The notes: generated by a model from the sequence alone, not told the origin. 64,000 bases of DNA from JAODBJ01 sp963782465 (GCA_963782465.1 CAWAJR010000006.1:62001-126000); one strand, 5' to 3'. Counted from the stretch's first letter, positions 8,263 through 17,935 are shown. A program made the numbers and translations.

Positions 8263-9888
8263 CCGGCGATGCTGCCCGCAAACCGTCGCGGAGCACGAAC
8301 TTTTGCACCTTGCCGCTCGCCGTGCGCGGGAATTCGTCGACCGCGTGCAGCTCTTCGGGCCACTTCTGGCGGGCGAGGCCGGCTCGTTCGAGGGTGGCAC
8401 GCACGGCGCTGATCGTCGGGAACTCGCTCGCCGGCGCCATGCGCAAGAACGCGCACACGTGCTCGCCCAACCGAGGGTCGGGCGCCGCGACCACGGCGCA
8501 TTCCGCGACGCCCGGGATCCGCAGCAGCTGCTCCTCCACCTCGGAGGCGCTGACGTTTTCCCCGCCGCGGATGATGATGTCTTTCTTCCGATCGGTGATC
8601 GCGAGGTAGCCGTCGGCGTCGAGCACGCCGATGTCGCCGGTCATGTACCAGTCGCCGTCGAATGCGAGTTTGGTCGCGACGGGATCCGTATAACCCACGA
8701 AGCAATCGGCACGCGGCTGAGGATCTCGCCCGCTTCGCCGACCGCGACATCGGCACCGTTCGCGTCGACCAGACGGATCTCGACCCCCACGAGCGGCTTC
8801 CCGTCGGTGTAGCAACGCTTCTCGAGCGGCGCATCGTGGGTGGCGCCCGTGATCGACGGGTGTTCGGTCGCGCCGAACGAACGCACCACCGAGATCCCGA
8901 GCCGGGTGGCGCGTTCGGTGACCGCCGCGGGCACCGCCGAACCGCCGAGACCGACGTGGTCCATGTACTGCAGATGGACCGCGGGATCGAAGTCGGGATG
9001 ATCGAGCAGGCTCGTGAGGAAGAACGTCGCGCCGCTCCCCACGGTCACATCCTCCTCGACGGCGGCGGCGAGCACCCGCGCGGGGTCCCACACGTCGATG
9101 AGATGGATGCCTTGACGGCGCCACACCGGGAGCAGCAACGCGGCGAGCATCCCGATGCCGTGGCCGACGGGCGCGCCGACGAGCGTGGCGCGCCCGGGTG
9201 GCTGCACCGAACCGAGTTGGCGGATCTCGGCGCCGATCGTGCGATGCGAGTGCACGACGCCTTTCGGGTCGGATGTCGTGCCCGACGTGTACGCGACGAG
9301 CGCCGGGGCGTCGGGATCGACCGGCGTCGGGCCGTCGACCGGCGGCGCGGCGGCGAGTTGCTCGAAGGTGAGGTGGCCGGCGGTACCGGCACCGGCGCGA
9401 CCCTCGACGACGGCGACGAGCTCGAGGTGAGGAAGCTCGTGACGGAACGAGTCGAGGTTCGTGAGGTAGTCGAGGTGGCCGAACCGGTCGGCGGTGACCA
9501 ACGCCTTCACCTCGGTGCGGCGGAGGATGTACGCGACTTCCTTCGGCCCGTAGAAGTGCACGATCGGCACGACGGTCGCGCCGAGGTAACACACCGCGTA
9601 GAAGGTCGCGGCTGCCTCCATCCAGTTCGGCAATTGGAACGCGACCGCGTCGCCGGGACCGATCCCCCGCGCCCGCAACCCGCCCGCGACGCGGCGGGCC
9701 AGCGCGTCGACATCGGCGAGCGTCCCCCGCCAGGGCTTCAGCGTGGAGCGCACGGTGAAGTTCTCGGTGCCGGCGGCGGCCAGGCCCCGGGCGAGCAACT
9801 GCCCGAGCGTGTCGTCGTCCCACCAGCCTTCACGCACGTAACGCTGCGCCCGGTCCGCGTCGACGGTTCGTAGCTGCCAATCGGGCAT
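8255..9888 (-). CDS. AMP-forming acyl-CoA synthetase (fatty-acid/aryl ligase) with a frameshift
   Basis: About 544 residues if repaired. Motifs include the P-loop-like AYTSGTTSDPKGVVHSH (A3), SFGATEHP (A5 region), MTGDIGVLDADGYL with the conserved Asp (A7), RKKDIIIRGGENVS (A8), and the C-terminal lysine segment PRTASGKVQKF (A10). Near 8710 the frame changes between ...GEILSR and CFVGYTDP; adding one base there gives a continuous enzyme. It activates a carboxylic acid to its CoA thioester via an adenylate. It is the first gene of a three-gene minus-strand unit with two CoA-transferases and shares an 18-bp promoter gap with the divergent hydantoinase-type gene. Confidence 0.83.
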
Positions 9889-9893
9889 GGTCG

Positions 9894-9913
9894 TAGTCTG
9901 ACACGCGTGTCAG
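9894..9913. promoter_or_regulatory. Perfect operator palindrome over divergent promoters
   Basis: CTGACACGCGTGTCAG (9898-9913) is a perfect 16-bp palindrome of the TGAC-N6-GTCA type. TAGTCT at 9894-9899 sits 7 nt before the GTG at 9907, a leaderless -10 for the plus gene; the operator covers its end and the start codon itself. The acyl-CoA synthetase start (9888) is 10 bp on the other side, so one bound dimer could silence both directions. Confidence 0.6.
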
Positions 9914-11659
9914 AAACTGCGCATTCCCCGATCACTTCCGAGGTCGTACGGTCGGCGATGGAGACCGTGTGCTTCGAGATGGCGACGTTCGTGTCACGAA
10001 CGGCCACGACACCGATCCTGAACCAGAGCAACGAACGGAACACGACGATCCTCGACGCCCGCGGCCGCCTCGCGGCACTCTCGGTGGGGATCCCCCAGTT
10101 CATGCTGAGCTCGACGCTGCCCGTGCGCTTCGCGATCGACTTCTTCGGCGACGAGCTGTACCCGGGCGACGTCATCGTCGCCAACGACCCCTACCACGGT
10201 GGCGGGCACCTTCCCGACTTCAACGTGTTCGCGCCGGTCTTCGACGACGCCGGCTCCCTGTTGCTGATCGCGTCGATCCAATGCCATCACGGCGACACCG
10301 GCGGCGCGATGGCCGGCGGTTACAACGTGTTCGCGAAGGACATCTGGTCGGAGGGCACGCGCTACCCGCTGTTGAAGATCGTCGAGGCGGGGCGCGAACG
10401 GCGCGACGTCGTGTTGACGATGCGCGCCAACAACCGGCTCGAGGGGTTCGTGGGCGACCTGCGCGCGCAGGTCGGGGCGGCGCGGCTCGGCGTCGACCGG
10501 TTGCAGGAGATCATTTCGCACCACGGTGCCGACACCGTGCGCGCCGCGATCGACTGGACGATCGACGACGCCCACCGGCGGTTCTCGGAGGAGATACAAC
10601 GGTGGCCCGACGGCACGTACGAATCCGACGTCTATGTCGACTGCGACCCGGCGGGCAACACCGACATCCACGTGCACGTCGCGGTCACCGTCGACGACGA
10701 CCGGTTGATCGTCGACTTCGCCGGGTCCGACGAACGCCCCGACATTCAGGCGTGGTCGACGTTCGGCAACACGCGCGGCTACACGATCGCCCAGCTCGCC
10801 TCACTCGTCGACCCGACGATCCCGAAGAACGAGGGCTTCTTCGACTGCGTCGAATTGCGCGTCCCCGAGGGCACGTGCGTCAACCCGCGCGGGGAAGCCG
10901 GTGAGCAGCGGTACCCATCATCCGGGCGTGGAGGTTGGCGACGCGATCGCGCTGGCGATGTCGCAGATCATCCCCGATCGCTGCGCGCCCCAGACCTACA
11001 AGTACGGGTCGCCTCGGCAGATGTGGGGTGATTGCGACCCGCGTACCGGCCGCGCGTTCTTCGACCACGGCGGTGAGACGAACGCGGGCTGGGTCAACGC
11101 GGTGCGCGGGGTCGACGGTTGGGGGGCGCTCGTCGCGTCGAACGGCAACCTCATCAAGGCGTCGGCCGAACTGAACGAGGTGTTGTTCCCCCACATCTTG
11201 CGCGACCGCGACTACCTCACCGATTCCGGCGGCGCGGGACAATGGCGCGGCGGTTGCGGCTCGCATTTCGTGAAAGAGGTGCGCACGCCGACGTACGTGA
11301 ACCAGTACGTCGTGAACCGGGTGCACGTGCACCCGGGCATCGGGGGCGGTCGCAGCGGCAGCCCCGATCATGTCGTGCTGGCGCCGGGGACCGAACACGA
11401 AACGGTCGTCGCACCGACCGTCGCCGGCTTCCTGCTCGACACGTCGGAGCAACTGGTCTACGACTTCGGCGGTGGTGGCGGCTGGGGTGACCCGTTCCGG
11501 CGCGACCCGCAAGCGGTGCTCGACGACGTGTGGGACGAATACGTGAGCATCGAGGCCGCCGAGCGTGACTACGGCGTCGTGATCACCGGGTCCCTCGAAG
11601 CCATGACCCTCGCCATCGACCATTCCAAGACCACCGCGAGACGGGCCGCCGCGCGGTGA
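9907..11659 (+). CDS. Hydantoinase B/oxoprolinase-type subunit with a frameshift
   Basis: About 584 residues if repaired. The N-terminal part (residues 1-330) has the HyuB signatures NERNTTILDARGRLAAL, GDVIVANDPYHGGGHLPDF and CHHGDTGGAMAGG; the C-terminal part (from SSGTHHPGVEVGDAI) continues with GAGQWRGGCG and YDFGGGGGWGDP. The two are joined by a frame change at a G-run at 10891-10894 (one extra G). HyuB and HyuA families form ATP-dependent amidohydrolases or carboxylases (N-methylhydantoinase, 5-oxoprolinase, acetone or acetophenone carboxylase). GTG start is chosen from the leaderless -10 and overlaps the operator. Confidence 0.82.
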
Positions 11660-11758
11660 GCGAGCGCAGCGAGCGAACTCGCCAGCAAGCGACGGAGCGA
11701 CGAGCCCCCTGGGCGAGGAACGACTGAGCGAGCGAGAAAGCGCGACGGAGGAGGAGCA

Positions 11759-13846
11759 GTGAGCGCGCGAGACAACATGTTCCGGGTCGGGATCGACGTG
11801 GGCGGGACGTTCACGGACCTCGTGTTGTTGCGGCCCGACGGTACGACGGTGCTGGAGAAGACGCCGACGACGCCCGAAGATCAATCGGTCGGCGTGCTCG
11901 CCGGGCTCGTCCGGCTCGCCGACGCACTCGGCCTGCCGTCGGTCGAGGCGTTGCTCGCGCAGACGGAGTCGATCGTGCACGGCACGACGACCGGCGACAA
12001 CACGATGATCCAGATGAAAGGCGCACCGACGGGCCTCCTCGTCACGAAGGGGTTCCGTGACGAGATCGAGCTGCGTCGCTGTTACAAGGAAGACATCTGG
12101 GACCCGGCGCTGCCGGCACCCGACCCGATCGCCCGCCGCCGCGTCCGTCTCGAGATCCCGGAACGGCTGACCGCGGAAGGCGAGGTCGAAACCCCGCTCG
12201 ACGAAGCGGCCGTGCGCGCCGCGACGCAGCGGTTGCGCGCGTTCGGGGTGCGGTCGATCGCGATCGTGTTCCTTCATTCGTACGCGAACCCGGTGCACGA
12301 GGTGCGCGCACGCAACATCGTGCTCGAGGAATTCCCCGACGTCGACCTCGTGTCGTGCTCGTACGAGGTGCACCCGAAGCCTCCGGAGTTCGAGCGCACG
12401 TCGACCACCCTCGTGAACGCGTACGTCGGCCCGCCGATCGTCGCGTACCTCGACCGGCTGCAAGCCCGCCTCGCCGAGCACGGCTACGAACGTGAACTGC
12501 TTGTTGCGACGTCGGCCGGTGGTGTTGCGACACCGAGCGCGATCGCGCACCGTGCCGTCGCAACGATCGGCTCGGGGCCGACGGGCGGGGTGGTCGCGGC
12601 AGCCCGCGCCGCGAACGATGCCGGTCTCGGCGATGTCGTCAGTGTCGACATGGGCGGCACCAGTTACGACGTGTGCCTCATTCGCGGCGGCCGGCCCGAA
12701 CTGAAGAGCGACTGGAACTGGCGCCACCGGTATTGCATCGCGTTGCCGATGGTCGACATCCACTCGATCGGTGCGGGTGGCGGCTCGATCGCGCGGGTGG
12801 TCGGCGGCTCGGTCACGGTCGGCCCCGAGTCGGCCGGGAGCGATCCCGGACCGGTGTGTTACGGCCGCGGCGGTACCGAGCCGACCGTCACCGACGCCGA
12901 TCTGCTCCTCGGCCGCCTCGACCCGGCTGCGTTCTGGGGTGGCCGCCTCGACCTCGACGTCGATGCGGCCACCGATGCGCTCGCGCGCACGGGAAAGGAG
13001 GTCGGCCTCGACGCCATGGAGACGGCCGCGGCGATCGTCACGATCGTCGACGCGCACCTGACCGACGCGATCCGGCGCGTCCTTTCACTCGCCGGCGCCG
13101 ACCCGCGCTCGCTCGACTTGGTCGCCTTCGGAGGTATGGGCGCGTTGCACGCGACGACCCAAGCGGCCGCGCTCGGCATGCGCCGGGTGCTCGTGCCCGA
13201 CGCGGCGCCGGGCTTCTCCGCGCTCGGTCTCCTCACCGCCGACCATGTGATCGACGCCACCCGTTCGCAGGTGCGACCGTGGCGCGCCGTCGACCTCGAC
13301 GCCCTGAACACGCTCGCCGGCGAGTTGATGCAACACGCAACGGGCGAGCTGCGGGCCGCCGGCGTCCCCGACGACCGCCTGCGTTTCGAGTGGTTACTGA
13401 ACCTCGTGTACCCCGGGCAGACGTTCGACAGTGCGCTCCCCCTCACCCTTCGGCCGGGCACGCCGATCACGATGACCGACATCGAAGCGGCGGTCGAGGA
13501 GTTCCACCGCCGCAACGAGGCGGCGCGGCTGATCGAAGCGCGCGCGCAGGAACCGACCGTGCGCGGCATCCGCCTGGTCGCGACGGGAATGGTCCCGAAG
13601 GCGCGACCGGCGGCACGCGGCGCGACGGGTGCCGCCGAGCCCGTCGCGCATCGTGCGGTGCACGCCGGCGGCGCATGGCATGACCGCGTCCCCGTATACG
13701 CGGGCGACGCGCTCGCCGCCGGCACATCGATCGTCGGGCCCGCGTTGATCGCGCGCCCCTTCACGACCATCGTGCTGCGTCCCGGTGACGAGGCCGAGAT
13801 GGGCTCGAACGGCGACCTGCTCGTCGAGGTAGCCCCGAACGGCTGA
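11759..13846 (+). CDS. Hydantoinase A/oxoprolinase-type ATP-binding subunit
   Basis: 695 residues. Starts at GTG with a GGAGG-type ribosome site; an ATG 18 nt downstream is an alternative. N-terminal phosphate-binding GIDVGGTFTDLVL, HGTTTGDN around residue 80, and the core SVDMGGTSYDVCLI and GGGSIARV identify the HyuA/ASKHA-like ATPase fold. It would phosphorylate or activate the substrate for HyuB. The pair with an acyl-CoA synthetase and CoA-transferases next door fits breakdown of a cyclic amide, ketone or similar compound through a CoA thioester, but the substrate is unknown. The 99-bp gap before it is rich in GAGCGAGCG-like short repeats. Confidence 0.88.
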   Translation: MSARDNMFRVGIDVGGTFTDLVLLRPDGTTVLEKTPTTPEDQSVGVLAGLVRLADALGLPSVEALLAQTESIVHGTTTGDNTMIQMKGAPTGLLVTKGFRDEIELRRCYKEDIWDPALPAPDPIARRRVRLEIPERLTAEGEVETPLDEAAVRAATQRLRAFGVRSIAIVFLHSYANPVHEVRARNIVLEEFPDVDLVSCSYEVHPKPPEFERTSTTLVNAYVGPPIVAYLDRLQARLAEHGYERELLVATSAGGVATPSAIAHRAVATIGSGPTGGVVAAARAANDAGLGDVVSVDMGGTSYDVCLIRGGRPELKSDWNWRHRYCIALPMVDIHSIGAGGGSIARVVGGSVTVGPESAGSDPGPVCYGRGGTEPTVTDADLLLGRLDPAAFWGGRLDLDVDAATDALARTGKEVGLDAMETAAAIVTIVDAHLTDAIRRVLSLAGADPRSLDLVAFGGMGALHATTQAAALGMRRVLVPDAAPGFSALGLLTADHVIDATRSQVRPWRAVDLDALNTLAGELMQHATGELRAAGVPDDRLRFEWLLNLVYPGQTFDSALPLTLRPGTPITMTDIEAAVEEFHRRNEAARLIEARAQEPTVRGIRLVATGMVPKARPAARGATGAAEPVAHRAVHAGGAWHDRVPVYAGDALAAGTSIVGPALIARPFTTIVLRPGDEAEMGSNGDLLVEVAPNG

Positions 13847-13847
13847 G

Positions 13848-13853
13848 TATCAT
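13848..13853 (+). promoter_or_regulatory. Leaderless -10 box for the acyltransferase
   Basis: TATCAT lies just after the hyuA-type stop and 8 nt before the ATG at 13862, the spacing expected for a leaderless mRNA. This gives the acyltransferase its own promoter even though it is only 15 bp from the upstream gene. Confidence 0.5.
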
Positions 13854-13861
13854 CCAGCCGG

Positions 13862-15064
13862 ATGCCGGCGGCGGACTGGAAGCAGACAACCGCGGTCGAC
13901 GATGGTTGGATCGACTTCCGGCTCGGCTTTCAACCCGCGTTCAACGGCTTGCGCGGGATCGCCGTCTTTTCGGTGATGGTGTTCCACGGCATCGTGACCT
14001 ACGAGGGCCGCGCCAACCGGTCATTCCTGCAAGGCGGGTTCCTCGGCCTCGAGATCTTCTTCGTGCAGAGCGGCTTCCTCATCGCGTCGCTGCTGCTCGA
14101 AGAGTGGTACCGCACCGGTGCAATTTCCCTCCGGCGCTTCTACGCGCGCCGCGCGCTGCGGTTGTTCCCGGCGTTGTTCGTCCTGATCGGCGTGACCGCG
14201 TTCTGGCTGCTGACGTTCTCGCCGTACAAGGGCGAGCCGGGACCGTGGCGCGAGGTCTGGACGGCGCTCCTCTACGTCCAGAACTGGTTCACCGCGCTCA
14301 ACCCGATCGCGATCCCCTCGTACCTGAACCAGCTCTGGTCGTTGAGCATCGAGGAGCAGTTCTACCTCGTCGCGCCGCTCCTCTTGCTGTTGGGGCTGCG
14401 GCTCGGGCTGTCGGCGCGGCGGCTGGTGCCCTACGCGCTCGGCGCGGCGCTGCTGTCGACCGGCTGGATGGCCGTCTTCGCCCGCCAGGCGCACAGCGCC
14501 ACGCAGCTCGCTCGCCCCTACTACGGCACCGACACCCGCGCGCAAGCGCTGCTCATCGGTGTCACGCTCGCGCTGGCGATGCACAGCGGTCGCTGGTGGC
14601 AATCGGAGCGAACCGCGAAGTTGACCCTCGTGTGGGCCTGGGCCGGTGCCATCGGCATCGGAGTGATGCTCGCGACGGTCGGCATCAAACGCCGCGCGAC
14701 CTACGAAGGCATCCTCCTGATCTGCGACCTCTCGGTTGCCGGCATCCTCACCGAAACCATCCGTCACCCGCGTGGCGTCCTGGCGCGGCTGCTGTCGTGG
14801 AAACCGTTGGAGAGAAGTGGCGCGATCAGCTACGGCCTCTACCTGTGGCACTGGCCGTTGATGTTCGTCGTCCAGCAGTACGTGCACTGGGCGGTCGTGC
14901 CGCAGATCGCCTTCGAGATCGCGTTGACGTTCCCCGTCGCGCTCACGTCGTACTACCTGCTCGAACGCCCGCTGATCACGAAACTCGGCGGACGGTTCCG
15001 GCGTATCTCCGCCGAGCGCGAATTGCGAAGCGTCGCGACCGCGGTCGAGTCGGCCACGAGCTGA
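13862..15064 (+). CDS. Acyltransferase-3 family membrane protein (OafA/YrhL type)
   Basis: 400 residues with about ten membrane helices. It has the family's early FNGLRGIAVFSVMVFHG with the conserved His, the RRFYARRALRLFPAL motif, and the extracellular SYLNQLWSLSIEEQFY segment. Such proteins acetylate or acylate cell-surface sugars, peptidoglycan or lipids using cytosolic acyl-CoA. No SGNH C-terminal domain is present. It is transcribed toward the thiolase-like gene and has its own leaderless promoter. Linkage to surface polysaccharide genes is absent, so the acceptor is unknown. Confidence 0.85.
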   Translation: MPAADWKQTTAVDDGWIDFRLGFQPAFNGLRGIAVFSVMVFHGIVTYEGRANRSFLQGGFLGLEIFFVQSGFLIASLLLEEWYRTGAISLRRFYARRALRLFPALFVLIGVTAFWLLTFSPYKGEPGPWREVWTALLYVQNWFTALNPIAIPSYLNQLWSLSIEEQFYLVAPLLLLLGLRLGLSARRLVPYALGAALLSTGWMAVFARQAHSATQLARPYYGTDTRAQALLIGVTLALAMHSGRWWQSERTAKLTLVWAWAGAIGIGVMLATVGIKRRATYEGILLICDLSVAGILTETIRHPRGVLARLLSWKPLERSGAISYGLYLWHWPLMFVVQQYVHWAVVPQIAFEIALTFPVALTSYYLLERPLITKLGGRFRRISAERELRSVATAVESATS

Positions 15065-15088
15065 ACGACGAGGTTCGCGGCCGGGCCG

Positions 15089-16300
15089 TCAGTTGTCACG
15101 GACGAGCAACAGGCAGCCGCAGGTGTTGCCGCCCCCGGCCGCGACCGCCGCGACCTCCGGCAGGCGCGGTACCTGACGGTCTCCCCCTTCACCCCACATC
15201 TGCGTCGCCGCCTCGTGGATGAAGCCGTAGCCGTGGAGCCGGCCGCCCGACAACTGCCCGCCGTTCGTGTTGAGCGGCAGACGCCCGTCGCGCGCGATGC
15301 GCTCACCGCCGTCGACGAACGGCCCGCTCTCGCCCGGCGCGCAGAACTTCAACGCCTCGATCCAGGCCATCGTGATGAAGGAGAAACCGTCGTAGGCCTC
15401 GAGCAACTGCACGTCGGACGGCTTCAGGTCGGTGCGCGTCCACAACTGTTCGCCCGCGTCGCGAAGCGCCATCGTCGTGAGATCGTCGAACTGGTCCCAC
15501 GAGGGACGCCCGTGAATCGCGGAGCCGACCGCTTCCACCCGCAAGGGCGGTTTGCGAAGGTCTCTGGCGCGCTCGACCCGCGAAACGATCACCGCGGTCG
15601 CGCCGTCGCACGGCGCGTCGCAGTCGTAGAGACAGAAGGGCGTGGAGATCATCCGGGCCGCCAGATAGTCGTCCATCGACATCGGGTCGCGGTAGATCGC
15701 TTTCGGGTTCAACGCCGCGTTGCGCCGGGCGTTCAACGCGATCCACGCGAGCTGCTCGCGCGTCGTGCCGTACTTGTGGAAGTGCGCCTGCGCGAACATC
15801 CCGATCCAGATCGCGGCCGAGGGGGCGGAAAACGGCAACGTCCATTGCATGAACCCGCTCGCTCTGAAGCCACCGCGGCCTCCACCGCCGCCGGGCATCA
15901 CCGCGGCACGGCCCTTGTCGCCCTGCGCGGAACCTTCCGCCACCGACCGAAAACACAGCACGTGGTTCGCGAGGCCGGACGCGACCGCGAGGCACGCGTC
16001 GATCACCGACCCGAGCTGGCCCGACATCTCGAGACCGCCGTTGTACCAACCACACTGCAACCGCAGCGCGTCCATGACGTCGTACGCGCCCGCGCCGGAG
16101 AAACCGGGCGGGGTGTCCATCGCGCCCGGGTACGTCGAGATCCCGTCGATGTCGGCGGTCGTGAGGCCGGCATCGGCGATCGCTTCGAGGCACGCGTCGA
16201 GCGTCAATTCGAACGGGTCGCGCCCGAGCCGGCGGCCGATATCGGACTGGCCCGCGCCGCTGATGCACGCGCGCCGTTCGATGATCTCGTTGGCGTCCAT
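15089..16300 (-). CDS. Thiolase-like lipid-transfer protein (SCPx/Ltp family)
   Basis: 403 residues, ATG at 16300. Thiolase fold: N-terminal ACISGAGQSDIGRR, a central region ending in QLLEAYDGFSF, and C-terminal GGQLSGGRLHGYGFIHEA and GGGNTCGCLLL. Family members include SCPx thiolases and Ltp2-type retro-aldolases of steroid side-chain breakdown, which lack the standard thiolase Cys/His set and need a DUF35 partner protein. A DUF35 gene sits directly upstream (6 bp), as in those aldolase complexes. The tyrosines in YDGFSF and GYGF resemble the Ltp2 type. Assignment as an aldolase is inference. Confidence 0.82.
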   Translation of the reverse strand: MDANEIIERRACISGAGQSDIGRRLGRDPFELTLDACLEAIADAGLTTADIDGISTYPGAMDTPPGFSGAGAYDVMDALRLQCGWYNGGLEMSGQLGSVIDACLAVASGLANHVLCFRSVAEGSAQGDKGRAAVMPGGGGGRGGFRASGFMQWTLPFSAPSAAIWIGMFAQAHFHKYGTTREQLAWIALNARRNAALNPKAIYRDPMSMDDYLAARMISTPFCLYDCDAPCDGATAVIVSRVERARDLRKPPLRVEAVGSAIHGRPSWDQFDDLTTMALRDAGEQLWTRTDLKPSDVQLLEAYDGFSFITMAWIEALKFCAPGESGPFVDGGERIARDGRLPLNTNGGQLSGGRLHGYGFIHEAATQMWGEGGDRQVPRLPEVAAVAAGGGNTCGCLLLVRDN

Positions 16301-16305
16301 CGTGC

Positions 16306-16740
16306 TCAACCGGCCTCCGGGTCGGGCTCGAACAACGGCAGCCACACGTCGCCACCCGGATCAGCGTGATGCTCGAACACGACGCGGACGGGCATACCGA
16401 TCGCGATCGCGTCGAGCGGGCAGTTCACGAGGTTCGTGGTGAGCCGTACCGACGGCTGTTCGACGATCTCGATGATCGCGACCACGTAGGGCAACTCGGG
16501 GCCGGGCATCCAGGCCTGGTAGTTCACGGAGTAGGTCGCGAGGTTCGCCTTCCCCGAAACCGCTTCCGGCACGACGTCTTTCGAGTGGCACTCGGGACAG
16601 ATCGGGATCGGCGGGTGCACGTAATAGCCGCAGTCCTGGCAGCGGAGGAAGCGCAACTCGCCGGCCTCACCTCCGGTCCAGAAGTGGCGGTTGCCGTCGT
16701 TCACCCGCGGCAGGACCCGGAACGGGACTTCAGTCGTCAT
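16306..16740 (-). CDS. DUF35 OB-fold zinc-ribbon protein (thiolase/aldolase partner)
   Basis: 144 residues. A rubredoxin-like zinc ribbon, CQDCGYY...CPEC (about residues 34-53), is followed by an OB-fold half (ATYSVNYQAWMPGPELPYVVAIIEI). DUF35 proteins bind thiolase-like enzymes and help acyl-CoA handling. The stop is 6 bp from the start of the Ltp-like gene, so the two are probably co-expressed as a complex. Confidence 0.87.
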   Translation of the reverse strand: MTTEVPFRVLPRVNDGNRHFWTGGEAGELRFLRCQDCGYYVHPPIPICPECHSKDVVPEAVSGKANLATYSVNYQAWMPGPELPYVVAIIEIVEQPSVRLTTNLVNCPLDAIAIGMPVRVVFEHHADPGGDVWLPLFEPDPEAG

Positions 16741-16782
16741 CGACCACCATGCAAGCTGCGACGGCTACGAGATCGCAGCCGG

Positions 16783-17124
16783 CTAATCGGCTTCGGCTTC
16801 GCGTGCCGCTTCGTAACCGCGCCGGGCGTGTGGGATCGCCTGGACGGCCGGCAACAATCCCGCACCGGGTGTGGTGAGCATGATCGAGCCGAGGATCTCG
16901 TCCCACGTCGCGCCGACCTCGCGCGCGAGCGTCGCGTGTCGTTGCACGCCCTCGCCGTTGCGGTTCAGCACTGTCACGACCATGCGGATCAGTTCGGTCG
17001 TCTTGCGGTCGGGCGCGTGCAGCGACTCGATCTGCGACATCCACGAGTTCTGCGCCTCGTGGAGCGCCGGGAACACCTCGTGCAGCGGCTCTTCGAACGG
17101 GAAGTTCCAGTCGTGCTCGTCCAC
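16783..17124 (-). CDS. Carboxymuconolactone-decarboxylase-family protein
   Basis: 113 residues with the CMD-fold segment RHATLAREVGATWDEILGSIMLTTPGAG. It lacks the CxxC pair of AhpD-type peroxidase members, so it is more like decarboxylase or lactonase-type members. It lies between two DUF35 genes on the same strand (spacings 42 and 24 bp), suggesting a four-gene operon, but its reaction is unknown. Confidence 0.75.
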   Translation of the reverse strand: MDEHDWNFPFEEPLHEVFPALHEAQNSWMSQIESLHAPDRKTTELIRMVVTVLNRNGEGVQRHATLAREVGATWDEILGSIMLTTPGAGLLPAVQAIPHARRGYEAAREAEAD

Positions 17125-17148
17125 GATGTCGACGGTAGCGCGTGCCGC

Positions 17149-17553
17149 TCACGTCGCTACGGGACGGAAGACCGGGATCGTGATCTCGTCGTCGAGCGGT
17201 TTGAAGTCGACGACGAGCGGCATGCCGATCGTGATGTCGTCGAAGTCGACACCTTCGATGTTGGTCATCACCCGCGGGCCTTCTTCGAGATCGACCACCG
17301 CGGCGACGTACGGGACCCGTTCCGGCCACGGCGGCAGGTCGTTCGCGTGCACGACCGAATACGTGTAGAGCGAAGCCCGACCGCTCGCCGGTGCCCATTC
17401 CACGTCGTCGCTCCAGCACTTCGGGCAAAACGGCCGCGGGTAGTAGTGGTACTCGTGGCACGCGTTGCACTTACGGACGAGGAACGTGCCTTCGCGGCAA
17501 CCGTCCCAGAAGGGACGCGTCTCGTCGTCGGGAGTCGGCAGGTCGAATCGCAC
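17149..17553 (-). CDS. DUF35 OB-fold zinc-ribbon protein, second copy
   Basis: 134 residues, GTG start at 17553. Zinc ribbon CNACHEY...CPKC followed by the OB-fold (LYTYSVVHANDLPPWPERVPYVAAVVDLEEG). It is clearly a paralogue of the protein encoded at 16306. Being first in the operon it is preceded by a perfect operator palindrome. Its thiolase-like partner may be the Ltp protein or an enzyme outside the window. Confidence 0.87.
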   Translation of the reverse strand: MRFDLPTPDDETRPFWDGCREGTFLVRKCNACHEYHYYPRPFCPKCWSDDVEWAPASGRASLYTYSVVHANDLPPWPERVPYVAAVVDLEEGPRVMTNIEGVDFDDITIGMPLVVDFKPLDDEITIPVFRPVAT

Positions 17554-17563
17554 GGCGCCCGCC

Positions 17564-17592
17564 GTGCTAATCCGAACCTGACACGCGTGTCA
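17564..17592 (-). promoter_or_regulatory. Promoter and operator of the DUF35/Ltp operon
   Basis: TGACACGCGTGTCA at 17579-17592 is a perfect 14-bp palindrome, same family as at 9899. On the minus strand its edge forms a consensus -35 TTGACA, with a TAGCAC -10-like box at 17564-17569, 18 bp away. The -10 lies 10 nt before the GTG, so the mRNA has little or no leader. Repressor binding would cover the -35. Confidence 0.6.
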
Positions 17593-17598
17593 ATTTTC

Positions 17599-17731
17599 TC
17601 CGCTCTCGTCCCTGCGGTCCGGGCCGCTCGGCCCCGCTCGGGCACGTACGAAACGGCAAGACGCACCGCACGCCCTCGCTCACGTTCTTCCGCTCTCGTC
17701 CCTGCGGTCCGGGCCGCTCGGGCCCCGCTCA
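17599..17731. repeat. Direct repeat of about 41 bp, two copies
   Basis: A segment beginning CCGCTCTCGTCCCTGCGGTC and ending near CCCCGCTC occurs at about 17599-17640 and again at 17690-17731, nearly identical and 91 bp apart. It fills the 187-bp gap between the DUF35 gene and the small coiled-coil gene. No coding or hairpin role is evident. Confidence 0.6.
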
Positions 17732-17740
17732 GGCCCTGGA

Positions 17741-17935
17741 TCAGGCGATGGGAGAGGCGGCGGAGGCCATGAGCTCCATGAGGAGGCTCTCCTGCTCCTG
17801 GAGGCGGGCCTGCTCGGCCTGCAAGTACTCGATCCGCGTTTGGACGCGACGGATTTGGTCCTGCACGTTCTCCAGCCAAGCGGAAACCTGCTCTGACGGG
17901 AGACCCGAGACCTGTTGTTCGGCCGCTGTCGCCAT
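17741..17935 (-). CDS. Small coiled-coil protein
   Basis: 64 residues. After a short Ala/Gln/Ser-rich head, residues 18-55 form a clear heptad-type helix (WLENVQDQIRRVQTRIEYLQ and onward). A GAGGT ribosome site precedes the ATG at 17935. No homologous family is recognised. Placement before the membrane/coiled-coil gene at 18041 does not fix a function. Confidence 0.6.
   Translation of the reverse strand: MATAAEQQVSGLPSEQVSAWLENVQDQIRRVQTRIEYLQAEQARLQEQESLLMELMASAASPIA

Noticed and set aside
11660..11758. Hidden small gene or RNA between the HyuB and HyuA genes
   Set aside because: The gap consists of GAGCGAGCG-type short repeats with no start/stop pair of note and no stable hairpin.
10880..13057. 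725-codon minus-strand frame across the HyuB/HyuA genes
   Set aside because: Spans two real plus-strand genes and has low-complexity Arg/Asp/His composition.
17599..17731. CRISPR array
   Set aside because: Only two repeat copies with a single spacer-like gap, GC-rich and without cas genes.
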